A stretch of 35,005 nt of DNA from Treponema sp. (GTDB taxonomy: Bacteria > Spirochaetota > Spirochaetia > Treponematales > Breznakiellaceae): contig JAISPH010000224.1 in NCBI GenBank assembly GCA_031275035.1, positions 1-35,005 of the forward strand. The letters run 5' to 3'. A program made the translations under genes and the position numbers. The first letter of the stretch is position 1, and the number at the start of each line of letters is the position of its first letter. This document shows positions 7,529-15,853 of the stretch, one piece after another. Under the pieces are notes generated by a model. That model saw only the letters and a list, made by a program, of their open reading frames with translations, did not search any database and was not told where the DNA came from.

Positions 7529-9061
7529 ATGAACGGTGAATATCTTCTTGAAATGAAGAATATTGTAAAAACTTTTCCCGGCGTTCAGGCTCTGCGGGGG
7601 GTAAACCTCCAGGTCCGTCCCGGAGAAATACATGCCCTGATGGGGGAAAACGGCGCGGGAAAATCAACCCTGATGAAATGTATCGCCGGAATTTACAAAC
7701 CGACCAGCGGGGAGATCTTTTTTGACGGACAGCTTCGGGAACCCTACACTCCCTCTGAGGCCCTGGGTATGGGAATCTCGATGATTCACCAGGAATTAAG
7801 CCCCGTTTTGTTCCGCCCCATCATGGAAAATGTATGGCTGGGCCGGGAACCCCTCACTTCGCTGGGACTGGTGGATCATAAAAAAATGTATGAAATGACC
7901 AGGGGCGTACTGAAAGAGATTGAGTTGAACGAAGATCCCAAGACCCTTATGGTATCATTGACCGTGGCCAAAATGCAGATGATCGAAATCGCCAAGGCGG
8001 TTTCGTATAATTCAAAGTTGATAATCATGGATGAGCCTACCTCGGCCCTGACGGAAAAGGAAATCAAACAGCTTTTTTCCCTTATGAGAAAGTTGAAAGC
8101 CCAGGGGAAGAGCATCATCTTTATTTCCCATAAACTTGATGAGGTCTATGAGATAGCGGATAAAACCACCGTATACCGGGACGGAGCGTATATTGGTTCC
8201 GAAGATACCAAAGATCTCAAAATGGATAAGCTTATCAACATGATGGTAGGCCGGAACGTGGACGAATTATTCCCCAAGGTGTCCTGTCCCATCGGGGATA
8301 TCAAACTGGAAGTCAAGGGTCTTTCCAACCGTAAATATTTCAACAACGTTTCCTTTACCGTGCGGAAAGGAGAGATTTTGGGAATTGCCGGCCTTATCGG
8401 CGCGGGCCGGACCGAGGTGGTGGAAACCATCTTCGGCATGCGGCCCCATACGGCGGGGGAAATTTTTATCGATGGCCGGAAGGTTGAAATAAAAACCCCC
8501 TCGGATGCGATCCGGCACGGCATGGCCTGGCTTACCGAGGATCGCCGGGGTTCGGGGATCTTCCCCATGCTTACGGTACAGCTCAATATCGCCATTGCCA
8601 CCATTCCCCGGTTTCTCAACAGAATCGGGCTTATCAAAGAGACGGCCATGAACGCCGGGGTAGAGGAATATGTAAAAAAAATTCAGGTAAAAACCCCCAG
8701 CCTTTTCCAGCATGTGGAAAATTTAAGCGGCGGCAACCAGCAGAAAGTCCTGGTGGCCCGCTGGCTTATGACTAATCCCGATATTCTCTTTTTGGATGAG
8801 CCTACCCGGGGCATCGACGTTGGCACGAAATCGGAGATTCACCGGCTTATCACCCGCCTGGCGGGAGAGGGAAAGTCCATTGTGATGATTTCTTCGGAAC
8901 TGCCCGAGGTAATGGGCATGAGCGACCGGATTATGATCATGCACCAGGGGAAGGTTACGGGGATCGTGGAAAATTCCAAAGATTTGACCCAGGAAGAATT
9001 AATGGCCTATGCCACCGGTACAGTTGAGGAGTATAGAAAACAGAGAGGAGGGGAAAAATGA
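7529..9061 (+). CDS. Sugar ABC importer ATPase (RbsA/MglA-like)
   Basis: This complete 510-residue protein powers the importer encoded with the genes on each side. The first domain carries Walker A GENGAGKST (39-47), a degenerate signature SLTVAKMQM and Walker B IIMDEPTSAL (about 165-174). The second domain carries a degenerate Walker A GLIGAGRTEVV, the signature LSGGNQQKV and LFLDEPTRGIDVG. This is the usual tandem design of ribose/galactose/xylose/inositol ATPases, in which one site is catalytically weak. The gene starts 89 bases after the binding protein, beyond two hairpins, and its last four bases overlap the permease start (ATGA), which implies translational coupling. The substrate is inferred from context. 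Confidence 0.94.
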   Translation: MNGEYLLEMKNIVKTFPGVQALRGVNLQVRPGEIHALMGENGAGKSTLMKCIAGIYKPTSGEIFFDGQLREPYTPSEALGMGISMIHQELSPVLFRPIMENVWLGREPLTSLGLVDHKKMYEMTRGVLKEIELNEDPKTLMVSLTVAKMQMIEIAKAVSYNSKLIIMDEPTSALTEKEIKQLFSLMRKLKAQGKSIIFISHKLDEVYEIADKTTVYRDGAYIGSEDTKDLKMDKLINMMVGRNVDELFPKVSCPIGDIKLEVKGLSNRKYFNNVSFTVRKGEILGIAGLIGAGRTEVVETIFGMRPHTAGEIFIDGRKVEIKTPSDAIRHGMAWLTEDRRGSGIFPMLTVQLNIAIATIPRFLNRIGLIKETAMNAGVEEYVKKIQVKTPSLFQHVENLSGGNQQKVLVARWLMTNPDILFLDEPTRGIDVGTKSEIHRLITRLAGEGKSIVMISSELPEVMGMSDRIMIMHQGKVTGIVENSKDLTQEELMAYATGTVEEYRKQRGGEK

Positions 9062-10035
9062 CCCTGAATATAAGGCAATCCATGCGGAAGTACGGCATTG
9101 TAATCGTTCTTTTTATCATGATCATTCTGCTCAGTATCGTACAGCCGGCGTTTCTCAGCGCCATCAATATTTTTAATGTTCTGACCCAAAGTTCCATCTT
9201 CGGCATCATGGCCTTGGGAATGACCTTTGTGATTATCTCCAAGGGAATAGATCTTTCCGTAGGTTCCGTACTGGCCTTTGCCGGAGTGGTGGCCGCCAGT
9301 TTTGGACAGGTTACCAACGCCACGGAAAAATACTTTCCCAACATGCCGGTCCTGCCGGTGATTGTGCCAATATTGGTGGCGCTGCTTATCGGCGCCTTTT
9401 GTGGTTTTATAAGCGGTTTTCTTATTGCCAAAACCAAAATTCCCGCCTTTATCGCCACCCTGGGTATGCAGACCGTGGCCCGGGGATTTGCCCTGATCTA
9501 TACAGCGGGCCGGCCGGTAAGCAATCTTATCCCCTCCCTGACTTTTCTGGGGGAAAAGGTTTTTAACGTTATTCCCATTCCGGTAATCATCTATTTTTTC
9601 ATGATTATTGTGAGTTATATTTTGCTTACCAAAACCAGGTTCGGTAAAAATACCTATGCCATCGGGGGAAATATTACCGCCGCGGAAGTATCGGGGGTGA
9701 AGGTATCCAAGAACCTGATCCTCATTTACACCTACTGCGGTCTTTTGGCGGGCCTGGCGGCGATTGTCTTTGCCGGCCGGGTGGGAAGCGTCCATCCCGG
9801 AGCCGCCGACGGCTATGAGTTAACCGCCATTGCCTCTACCACCATAGGCGGCACCTCCCATTCGGGCGGTATCGGAACCATAGGCGGCGCCTTTGTGGGC
9901 GCCCTGGTGCTGGCGGTTTTGCGGAACGGCTTTACCCTGCTGGGGGTGAACGCGTACTGGCAGAAGGTGGCGGAGGGCCTCATTATTGTGGGCGCCGTCA
10001 TTGTGGATATGCGGAAAAACGCAAAACGGGATTAG
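9058..10035 (+). CDS. Sugar ABC importer permease (RbsC-like)
   Basis: This 325-residue integral membrane protein has eight to ten hydrophobic segments, beginning with YGIVIVLFIMIILLSIVQPA near the N-terminus. Family hallmarks are GIMALGMTFVIISKGIDLSVGS (about residues 43-64) and the loop SGVKVSKN that contacts the ATPase, with TTIGGTSHSGGIGTIGGAFVGA toward the C-terminus. It is the inner-membrane channel of the importer and likely works as a homodimer. The start overlaps the ATPase gene by four bases and AGGAGGGG lies upstream. There is a single permease gene, so the second ATPase at the left edge would need its own permease outside the window or share this one. Confidence 0.94.
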   Translation: MTLNIRQSMRKYGIVIVLFIMIILLSIVQPAFLSAINIFNVLTQSSIFGIMALGMTFVIISKGIDLSVGSVLAFAGVVAASFGQVTNATEKYFPNMPVLPVIVPILVALLIGAFCGFISGFLIAKTKIPAFIATLGMQTVARGFALIYTAGRPVSNLIPSLTFLGEKVFNVIPIPVIIYFFMIIVSYILLTKTRFGKNTYAIGGNITAAEVSGVKVSKNLILIYTYCGLLAGLAAIVFAGRVGSVHPGAADGYELTAIASTTIGGTSHSGGIGTIGGAFVGALVLAVLRNGFTLLGVNAYWQKVAEGLIIVGAVIVDMRKNAKRD

Positions 10036-10044
10036 AAAGCGAAG

Positions 10045-10093
10045 GAAACCTCTGAAGATACGGGCCCCTGGTCCGGCGGTTTTCAGGGGTTTC
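10045..10093 (+). terminator. Hairpin between permease and dehydrogenase
   Basis: A 12-bp stem with one G-U pair joins GAAACCTCTGAA (10045-10056) to TTCAGGGGTTTC (10082-10093). There is no T-run, only a following CATAAAAAGG. It may slow transcription or mark an mRNA processing end. Confidence 0.45.
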
Positions 10094-10110
10094 ATAAAAA
10101 GGAAACCAAG

Positions 10111-11124
10111 ATGAACAAAGTGCGTATCGGTTCTGTGGGCCTGGGCCGTTTGGGGCTCCGGCATGCCGAAAATATTGCGGGTAAAATACAAAACGCCGAA
10201 CTTACGGCCCTCTGCGATGTGGATAAACCCAGGCTGGAGGAGACCGCCGGGCGGCTGGGGGTCAAATATCAATTTACTTCCTTTGAGGAGATGATCGCCT
10301 GTAAAGATATTGACGCGGCGGTACTGGTTTCGCCTTCGGCGCTGCATACCAAACAGATCGCCGCGGCCCTGGCTGCCGGAAAGCACGTGTTCTCCGAAAA
10401 GCCCCTGGGGGTTACGGTGGCGGAGTGCAAAGAGGCGGAAAAGGCCGTGGAGGCCCGCCCGGATCTGGTGTTTATGCTGGGCTTTATGCGGCGTTTTGAC
10501 GAATCCTATAAATACGCCCACGACAAAGTAGCCGCCGGTGAAATCGGCAAACCCGTGCTGTTCCGTTCCTACAGCCAGGACCCGGAAAAATTTATCGCCG
10601 GGGCCATCGCCTTTGCTCCCCATTCGGGGGGACAGTTTCTGGACATGGCGGTCCACGACATCGATCTGGCCCGGTGGTTTACCGGTTCGGAACCGGAAAC
10701 GGTATATGCCATAGGCGGTTGTTACGCCCATCCCGAGTTCGCCCAATACCAGGACGGGGACAATGTGTCCTGCCTGATGAAATTCAAAAATGACGCCATG
10801 GTTTTCCTTTTTGCCGGGCGCACCGCTCCCCACGGCTACAATGTGGAGACCGAGATTATCGGTACCAGGGGGATACTCCGAATCGCTTCGGTACCCCAGA
10901 AAAATCTGGTGGAGGTTCTTGACGGACACGGGGTCCGGCGGGAATGCAGTGAAAATTTTCTGGAACGTTTTGACAGCGCCTATGTTAACGAAGTACAGGA
11001 ATTTGTGGACTGTATTACCACGGGACGCAGACCGGCGGTTACGGTTCACGACGGGACCAGGGTTTCCGAAATTGCCTATACCTGTAAATCCGCCTTTGAA
11101 CAGGGGACATTGGTTAAATTCTAG
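10111..11124 (+). CDS. Gfo/Idh/MocA dehydrogenase, inositol-dehydrogenase paralog
   Basis: This 337-residue NAD(P)-dependent oxidoreductase shares the IolG architecture: Rossmann motif GLGRLG (residues 10-15), SEKP with Lys97, and QFLDMAVHDIDLARWF with Asp178 and His182. All three catalytic residues of the family are present, so it should be active. It differs clearly from the iolG copy at 4983-6005 across the C-terminal substrate domain. It lies between the importer permease and the LacI regulator. A scyllo-inositol or other isomer dehydrogenase (IolX/IolW-like), feeding the same inosose pool, is a reasonable inference. It could equally be the main inositol dehydrogenase with the other copy as the specialist. 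AAGGAAA precedes the ATG. Confidence 0.85.
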   Translation: MNKVRIGSVGLGRLGLRHAENIAGKIQNAELTALCDVDKPRLEETAGRLGVKYQFTSFEEMIACKDIDAAVLVSPSALHTKQIAAALAAGKHVFSEKPLGVTVAECKEAEKAVEARPDLVFMLGFMRRFDESYKYAHDKVAAGEIGKPVLFRSYSQDPEKFIAGAIAFAPHSGGQFLDMAVHDIDLARWFTGSEPETVYAIGGCYAHPEFAQYQDGDNVSCLMKFKNDAMVFLFAGRTAPHGYNVETEIIGTRGILRIASVPQKNLVEVLDGHGVRRECSENFLERFDSAYVNEVQEFVDCITTGRRPAVTVHDGTRVSEIAYTCKSAFEQGTLVKF

Positions 11125-11164
11125 AGCCGGGCATGGACCCGGATTTTCAGCGCGGGAACGCACG

Positions 11165-11193
11165 GCTCCCCGGCGGCGGGGCTGCCGGGGAGC
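11165..11193 (+). terminator. Strong GC hairpin upstream of the LacI gene
   Basis: A perfect 10-bp stem, GCTCCCCGGC (11165-11174) with GCCGGGGAGC (11184-11193), has a 9-base loop. A T-rich stretch (ttattttttg) follows only about 15 bases later, so it is not a canonical terminator. It probably limits read-through from the importer genes into the regulator gene. Confidence 0.5.
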
Positions 11194-11253
11194 GGTATTC
11201 AGGGACGCTTATTTTTTGTACAATAGGACAGACATTGTGTAAGGGTGAAGGAT

Positions 11254-12255
11254 ATGGTAAGCATCAAGGATATTGCGAAACGGGTTGGAATGTCCCCTTC
11301 CACAGTTTCCCGGGTTGTAAACGGCAAAAAATACGTAAATTCTGAGAAACGGGAACGGATCCTTAAATTAATAGAAGAAACCGGCTATGTTCCAAACCAG
11401 GCGGCCAGGAACATGGTTCTTCAGCGGAGCTTTACCGTCGGCATTGTGCTGGCCGACACGTTCAATATGTTTCAGCGCCAGCTCTTTTCGTTTGTGGAAC
11501 GACATTTGGGCGCCTTTGGGTATAACACCCATTTTTTCTTTGTAAAATTTGAAGGTTCCAGCGAAGCGGAATGCCTTGTCAAGCTTAAAGCGGAAAAGCT
11601 GGACGGGATCATCATGATCCATGAAATTCAGCACGCCTCTTTTTATGAATCCGTAAAGAGGCTGGAACTTCCCCTGGTAACCGCTACCTTCAGCCATCCC
11701 GATTTTCCCTCGATCCATGTGAACGAAGAAGACGCCGCCTATGATGCGGTGCGCCATCTTCTTAACCTGGGACACCGGAAGATAAAGATGATAAGCAGCA
11801 ACGGCCTTTCCTGCGGGGGACAGCGGGCGGAGGGTTTTTTCCGCGCCATGGAAGCCGTCGGCATAGAACGGAATATCGGGGAACAAACCGTTTTTGTCCG
11901 CCAGTATACCACCGAGTTTGGCATGTACGGCATGCGGGAACTGCTGCTCCGGGACCGGGATTTTTCCGCCGTTTTTGCCGCCACCGACGAGCTGGCCATC
12001 GGCGCCATGCGGGTCCTGAAGGACGAGGGGTTCCGTATCCCGGAAGATGTTTCGGTGGTGGGCTTTGACGATCTTGATATATCAAACTATTTTATGCCCC
12101 GGCTTACCACCATACGCCAGCCTTTGATCGAAATCGGGGAACGTACCGCCCAGACCCTGCATAAATATATCAGCAGCGGCAAGAGGGCGGGGACGGATAC
12201 GGTACTTCCCCACAAATTGATAATCAGGGAATCGACATGCGCATTAGCGCGCTAG
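11254..12255 (+). CDS. LacI-family transcriptional regulator of the inositol locus
   Basis: This 333-residue protein has an N-terminal helix-turn-helix (VSIKDIAKRVGMSPSTVSRV, residues 2-21), the NGKKYVN wing and hinge helix segment PNQAARNMV. A periplasmic-binding-protein-like effector domain follows, with the usual AVFAATDELAIGAMRVL and VSVVGFDDLDISNYFMPRLTT segments. I chose the ATG at 11254 since AAGGG lies 8 bases upstream and LacI proteins usually start close to this point; the frame is open from a GTG at 11245. It is placed within the rightward gene series. Two LacI-type operators found at the divergent promoters (6031-6050, 6421-6436) are the obvious targets. The effector is unknown; an inositol catabolite is inferred. 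Confidence 0.92.
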   Translation: MVSIKDIAKRVGMSPSTVSRVVNGKKYVNSEKRERILKLIEETGYVPNQAARNMVLQRSFTVGIVLADTFNMFQRQLFSFVERHLGAFGYNTHFFFVKFEGSSEAECLVKLKAEKLDGIIMIHEIQHASFYESVKRLELPLVTATFSHPDFPSIHVNEEDAAYDAVRHLLNLGHRKIKMISSNGLSCGGQRAEGFFRAMEAVGIERNIGEQTVFVRQYTTEFGMYGMRELLLRDRDFSAVFAATDELAIGAMRVLKDEGFRIPEDVSVVGFDDLDISNYFMPRLTTIRQPLIEIGERTAQTLHKYISSGKRAGTDTVLPHKLIIRESTCALAR

Positions 12256-12343
12256 GTAACCCTGCGGATCGGGGCGGGTCCCGGAGACTCCGGCGCGGAG
12301 AACCGGCCGGGTCCTCGAATAAGTCCATTGAAGGAAGGTTTTT

Positions 12344-13171
12344 ATGGATCAGGAACTGTTGCAAGAATTGAAATCCAAGGCCAGGGAAATCAGAAAGCTG
12401 ACCATTGAAGAAATCGGGACCCTGGGGTCAGGACATATCGGCGGGGCTATGTCCGTTGCGGATGTTCTGGCCCTTTTATACTTTCACCGGATGCGGGTTG
12501 ATCCCGCCAATCCCCGGTGGGAAGACCGGGATCAGCTGGTGGTATCCAAAGGTCATGCGGGGCCGGCGGTATACGCCGCCCTTGCTCTTAAAGGCTATTT
12601 TCCCAAAGACTGGCTCAAGACCTTGAACCAGGGGGGGACTAAACTTCCCAGCCACTGTGACCGGAACCTGACCCCCGGCATCGACATGACCGCCGGTTCC
12701 TTGGGCCAGGGTTTCTCCGCCGCCATAGGGATCGCCCTGGGGCTTAGAATGGACCGCAGGCCCTCCCGGGTGTATACGATCATCGGGGACGGCGAATCCG
12801 ACGAAGGCCAAATCTGGGAGGGGGCTCTCTTTGCCGCCGCCCAAAAGGCAAGTAATCTTGTGGCCTTTACGGATTATAACAAACAGCAGCTCGACGGTTA
12901 TATCAGGGACATCCTCGACCTGGGGGACTTGGCGGCAAAGTGGTCCGCCTTCGGATGGTTTACCCAGGAGGTGGACGGCCACGATATAGAAGCTCTGGAC
13001 AAGGCCGTTGCCGCCGCCCAGGACCAGAAGGAAAGGCCCTCCATGATCGTAATGCACACCATCAAGGGCAAGGGTTGTTCTTTTGCCGAAGGAATAGAGG
13101 GAAACCACAGCATGGCCTTTAATCTGGAACAGGCCCGGAAAGCAATTGCCGTTTTGGATGCAGGGGGATAA
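12344..13171 (+). CDS. Transketolase, N-terminal subunit
   Basis: This 275-residue protein is the pyrophosphate-binding half of a two-gene transketolase. Visible motifs are GSGHIGGAMS (28-37), SKGHAGPA (68-75), GSLGQGFSAAIG and the ThDP motif beginning GDGESDEGQ (148) and ending at DYN (177-179). The enzyme transfers a two-carbon ketol unit between a ketose and an aldose. The start has GAAGGAAGG upstream. The C-terminal subunit follows 161 bases downstream, beyond a hairpin. Split transketolases are often found in sugar-specific clusters (for example apiose and sulfoquinovose pathways), so a dedicated role in this inositol locus is plausible. A housekeeping pentose-phosphate role is the alternative. 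Confidence 0.92.
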   Translation: MDQELLQELKSKAREIRKLTIEEIGTLGSGHIGGAMSVADVLALLYFHRMRVDPANPRWEDRDQLVVSKGHAGPAVYAALALKGYFPKDWLKTLNQGGTKLPSHCDRNLTPGIDMTAGSLGQGFSAAIGIALGLRMDRRPSRVYTIIGDGESDEGQIWEGALFAAAQKASNLVAFTDYNKQQLDGYIRDILDLGDLAAKWSAFGWFTQEVDGHDIEALDKAVAAAQDQKERPSMIVMHTIKGKGCSFAEGIEGNHSMAFNLEQARKAIAVLDAGG

Positions 13172-13180
13172 TGGTTCCGC

Positions 13181-13209
13181 CCGTCAAAAATGCCGCGCAT
13201 TTTTGACGG
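13181..13209 (+). terminator. Perfect hairpin between transketolase subunit genes
   Basis: CCGTCAAAAATG (13181-13192) pairs perfectly with CATTTTTGACGG (13198-13209) over 12 bp around a 5-base loop. A second smaller stem GCGGCC/GGCCGC begins at 13217. No T-run follows the stem. It is unusual between two subunits of one enzyme, so partial attenuation or mRNA processing is more likely than full termination. Confidence 0.6.
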
Positions 13210-13332
13210 TTTAACTGCGGCCCCGCGCGGCCGCCGGGAATGAACCTCCCCGCCCTGAAGCTCCCCTGTGAGGAGAACGAGCGGGTTCCTGGGTATTAGA
13301 CCCCACTGCAAATAAAATTCGGGAAGAAGGTT

Positions 13333-14277
13333 ATGAAAACAAAAGAAACAAAGGAAATGCGGGCCGCCTATGTGGAGACCATTACGGCTCTGGCGGAAAA
13401 AAACAAAAATATCGTGGTTCTGGAAGCGGATCTGATGAACTGTACCAATACGGGGAGTTTCAAAAAGGCCTACCCGGATCAATTTTTTAATGTCGGCATC
13501 GCCGAGGCGAATATGATTGGAGTGGCCGCAGGGCTTTCGGCGGCGGGGAAGATTCCCTTCGCCTCTACTTTCGGCTGCTTTGCCTCCCGCCGGGTCTTCG
13601 ATCAATTTTTCATCTCCGCCAACTATGCCAAACTTAACGTAAAGCTTATCGGCATGGACCCGGGGGTTACGGCGGCCATGAACGGCGGTACCCACATGCC
13701 CTTTGAAGACCTGGCCCTGATGCGGGTGGTGCCTAAGCTGACCGTTGTGGAACCCTCCGACGCCGTGTCCTGCGCCGCCTTTGTACGGGAAGCGGCGGGG
13801 TTTTACGGCTGTGTGTACATCCGCTTTCCCCGCAAACCCGTACCCCTGCTGTACCCGGAAAACGAAGCTTTCCAATTTGGAAAGGCAAAGCTTCTTAAAC
13901 CGGGAAAGGATCTCTCTTTTATGGCTCTGGGCAGCCTGATGGTCAACGAATGCCTTAGGGCATGCGATATCTTGGCCGGTCAGGAAATCGATGCGGGGGT
14001 TTTGGACATCCTTACCCTTAAGCCCATTGACCGGGAGGCGGTGATTGCGGAAGCCGCCAAAGTACGGGCCGTGATCAGCGCCGAAAACGCCCAGATTAAC
14101 GGCGGCCTAGGAAGCGCCGTGGCGGAGATCCTGGCGGAAACGGGATTCGGCGGCCGTTTTGCCCGGATCGGCGTCATGGACGAGTTCGGTGAAGTGGGAA
14201 CCCAGGACTACCTGACTAAACGCTTCGGCCTGAACGCCGAAACCATCGCCGCCAAGGCCCGGGCGTTGCTACAGTAG
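13333..14277 (+). CDS. Transketolase, C-terminal subunit
   Basis: This 314-residue protein is the pyrimidine-binding and C-terminal part of the split transketolase. The segment FFNVGIAEANMIGVAAGLSA holds the catalytic Glu that activates ThDP, and ASTFGCFASRR, GMDPGVTAAMNGGTH and ENAQINGGLGSAVAE are typical of the family. Lengths of the two subunits (275 and 314) match the usual split forms and sum to about one full transketolase. GAAGAAGG lies upstream of the ATG. It is the last gene of the rightward series and is convergent with icd, with only 67 bases between the two stops. Similar paired proteins include DXP synthase halves, but the sequence pattern is transketolase. Confidence 0.92.
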   Translation: MKTKETKEMRAAYVETITALAEKNKNIVVLEADLMNCTNTGSFKKAYPDQFFNVGIAEANMIGVAAGLSAAGKIPFASTFGCFASRRVFDQFFISANYAKLNVKLIGMDPGVTAAMNGGTHMPFEDLALMRVVPKLTVVEPSDAVSCAAFVREAAGFYGCVYIRFPRKPVPLLYPENEAFQFGKAKLLKPGKDLSFMALGSLMVNECLRACDILAGQEIDAGVLDILTLKPIDREAVIAEAAKVRAVISAENAQINGGLGSAVAEILAETGFGGRFARIGVMDEFGEVGTQDYLTKRFGLNAETIAAKARALLQ

Positions 14278-14344
14278 AGTCCTTTCCCGCGGAAAACGGC
14301 GGTTCATCCCATAACGGAACGCCGGTCCCCTGCGGCTCTTTGCG

Positions 14345-15550
14345 CTATAGACGCCTTCCTATGGCGTCGATGAATTCCCAGGAATCCACCGGTTTTACCG
14401 GAGCGGAGGACGCCGAAGCAAGCAGGGCAAGATCGGCGGTCATTTCCCCCTCCTCAATGGTCTGCAAAACTGCGGCCTCAAGCCGCCGGGCAAAGGTTTC
14501 CAGTTCCGGGACGTGATCCAGCTCCGCCCGTTTTGCCAGGGCGCCGATCCAGGCAAAGATCAGCGCCGTGGGATTGGTACTGGTTTTTTCTCCTTTCTGC
14601 CAGCGGTAATAGTGCCGCTGAACCGTGCCGTGGGCCGCCTCGTATTCGGTAACCCCCGCGGGAGACACCAGGACGCTGGTCATCATGGCGAGGCTCCCGG
14701 CGGCGCCGGCGATCATGTCGCTCATCACATCCCCATCGTAGTTTTTACAGGCCCAGAGAAAGCCCCCTTCGCCCTTGACGACCCGGGCCACCGCATCGTC
14801 GATGAGGGTATAGAAGTAGGAAATTCCCGCGGCGGCGCAGGGTTCCCTGAATTCGGTTTCGTAAATATGGTTGAAAATTTCCTTAAAGCGGCCGTCGTAG
14901 ATTTTGGAGATTGTATCCTTGGCGGCAAACCATACCGGAAGTTTTTCGTCAATGGCATAGCGGAAGCAGGAACGGGCAAAATTTTTTATCGATTCGTCCA
15001 GGTTGTGCATGCCCTGGACTATGCCGGGGCCGCCCATCTCGGCCACCATGGTTCTCGTTTCCCGGCCCTTCTGATCCGTATAGACCAGCTCCACCCTGCC
15101 CGGTCCCGGAATGGCCATTTCCGCCGCCTTGTACACGTCGCCGTAGGCGTGGCGTCCGATAACAATGGGCTTTTTCCAGCCTGCCACCGACGGTTTGATG
15201 CGGGAAACGGCTATGGGTTTGCGGAACACCGTACCGTCCAGGATTGCCCTGATGGTGGCGTTGGGACTAGGGTGAAGGCTTGTTAGATTGTACTCCGCCT
15301 GCCGGGCGGCGTTGCTGGTAATGGTGGCGCATTTTACCCCGACCCCCCAGCGTAGAATGGCCCGGGCGGATTCGGCGGTAACCCCGTCGCCGGTAGCTTC
15401 CCGGTTCGGAAGGCCCAGATCGTAGTACTCGGTTTTCAGGTCTACCCAGGGCAGGATAAGTTTTTCCTTTACCAGGGCCCAAAGCACCCGGGTCATTTCA
15501 TCCCCGTCAAGCTCTACCAGGGGGTTTTTCATTGTGATTCTCGCCGCCAT
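14345..15550 (-). CDS. icd: Isocitrate dehydrogenase (NADP+), eukaryote-like subfamily
   Basis: This 401-residue enzyme oxidatively decarboxylates isocitrate to 2-oxoglutarate, here probably for glutamate supply. The N-terminus (KNPLVELDGDEMTR), the substrate loop LHPSPNATIR, FRKPIAVSRIKPSVAGW, RHAYGDVY, KNYDGDVMSD and EAAHGTVQRHYYRW mark the homodimeric NADP-type subfamily shared with eukaryotes, not the E. coli Icd type. The ATG at 15550 is preceded by GGAGG with a short 4-base gap; MAARITMKNP aligns well with the usual start of the family. The gene stands alone on the minus strand with its own extended -10 promoter and is convergent with the transketolase genes. NADP preference is inferred from the subfamily. 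Confidence 0.94.
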   Translation of the reverse strand: MAARITMKNPLVELDGDEMTRVLWALVKEKLILPWVDLKTEYYDLGLPNREATGDGVTAESARAILRWGVGVKCATITSNAARQAEYNLTSLHPSPNATIRAILDGTVFRKPIAVSRIKPSVAGWKKPIVIGRHAYGDVYKAAEMAIPGPGRVELVYTDQKGRETRTMVAEMGGPGIVQGMHNLDESIKNFARSCFRYAIDEKLPVWFAAKDTISKIYDGRFKEIFNHIYETEFREPCAAAGISYFYTLIDDAVARVVKGEGGFLWACKNYDGDVMSDMIAGAAGSLAMMTSVLVSPAGVTEYEAAHGTVQRHYYRWQKGEKTSTNPTALIFAWIGALAKRAELDHVPELETFARRLEAAVLQTIEEGEMTADLALLASASSAPVKPVDSWEFIDAIGRRL

Positions 15551-15853
15551 TCTTCCTCCAAAAATACCGTTAGCGCGGTCTGTTTAACATAATCATACCA
15601 TGATTTCGGTATATTGAACCAGTTATAAAAGCCGCTCCGGGCTGACCGTGGGCAGATTACCGGCGTCGATTCCACCGTTTTTTCAGTGGCAGTGAATTTT
15701 ACCGGGGCAGGCGCGGACCGGAACTTCGGCGAAGTATGGACCCCCGCCTTCCAGTCATTGCGGCATAGTTCTTATGTTTGTCATTCCCTGCAGGGAACAG
15801 GTTGTGATAATAATTCCACCCCGTGCGCCTGCCCGGTCTGTTTTTGGAAGCCC
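15551..15853. other. Intergenic region between icd and the aminotransferase
   Basis: No credible gene is present. The left part holds the icd promoter. A perfect 14-base palindrome TTCCCTGCAGGGAA lies at 15784-15797, downstream of the leftward aminotransferase gene; it could be part of that operon's transcript end, but no T-run follows on the minus strand. Confidence 0.5.
15592..15600 (-). promoter_or_regulatory. Extended -10 promoter of icd
   Basis: On the minus strand TGGTATGAT (15600-15592) forms an extended -10 element, about 40 bases before the icd start codon. The corresponding -35 region is weak, as is common with extended -10 promoters. Confidence 0.55.

Noticed and set aside
9820..11163. 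A 447-codon antisense frame over the permease and dehydrogenase genes
   Set aside because: It spans two well-supported genes on the opposite strand and has no family features.
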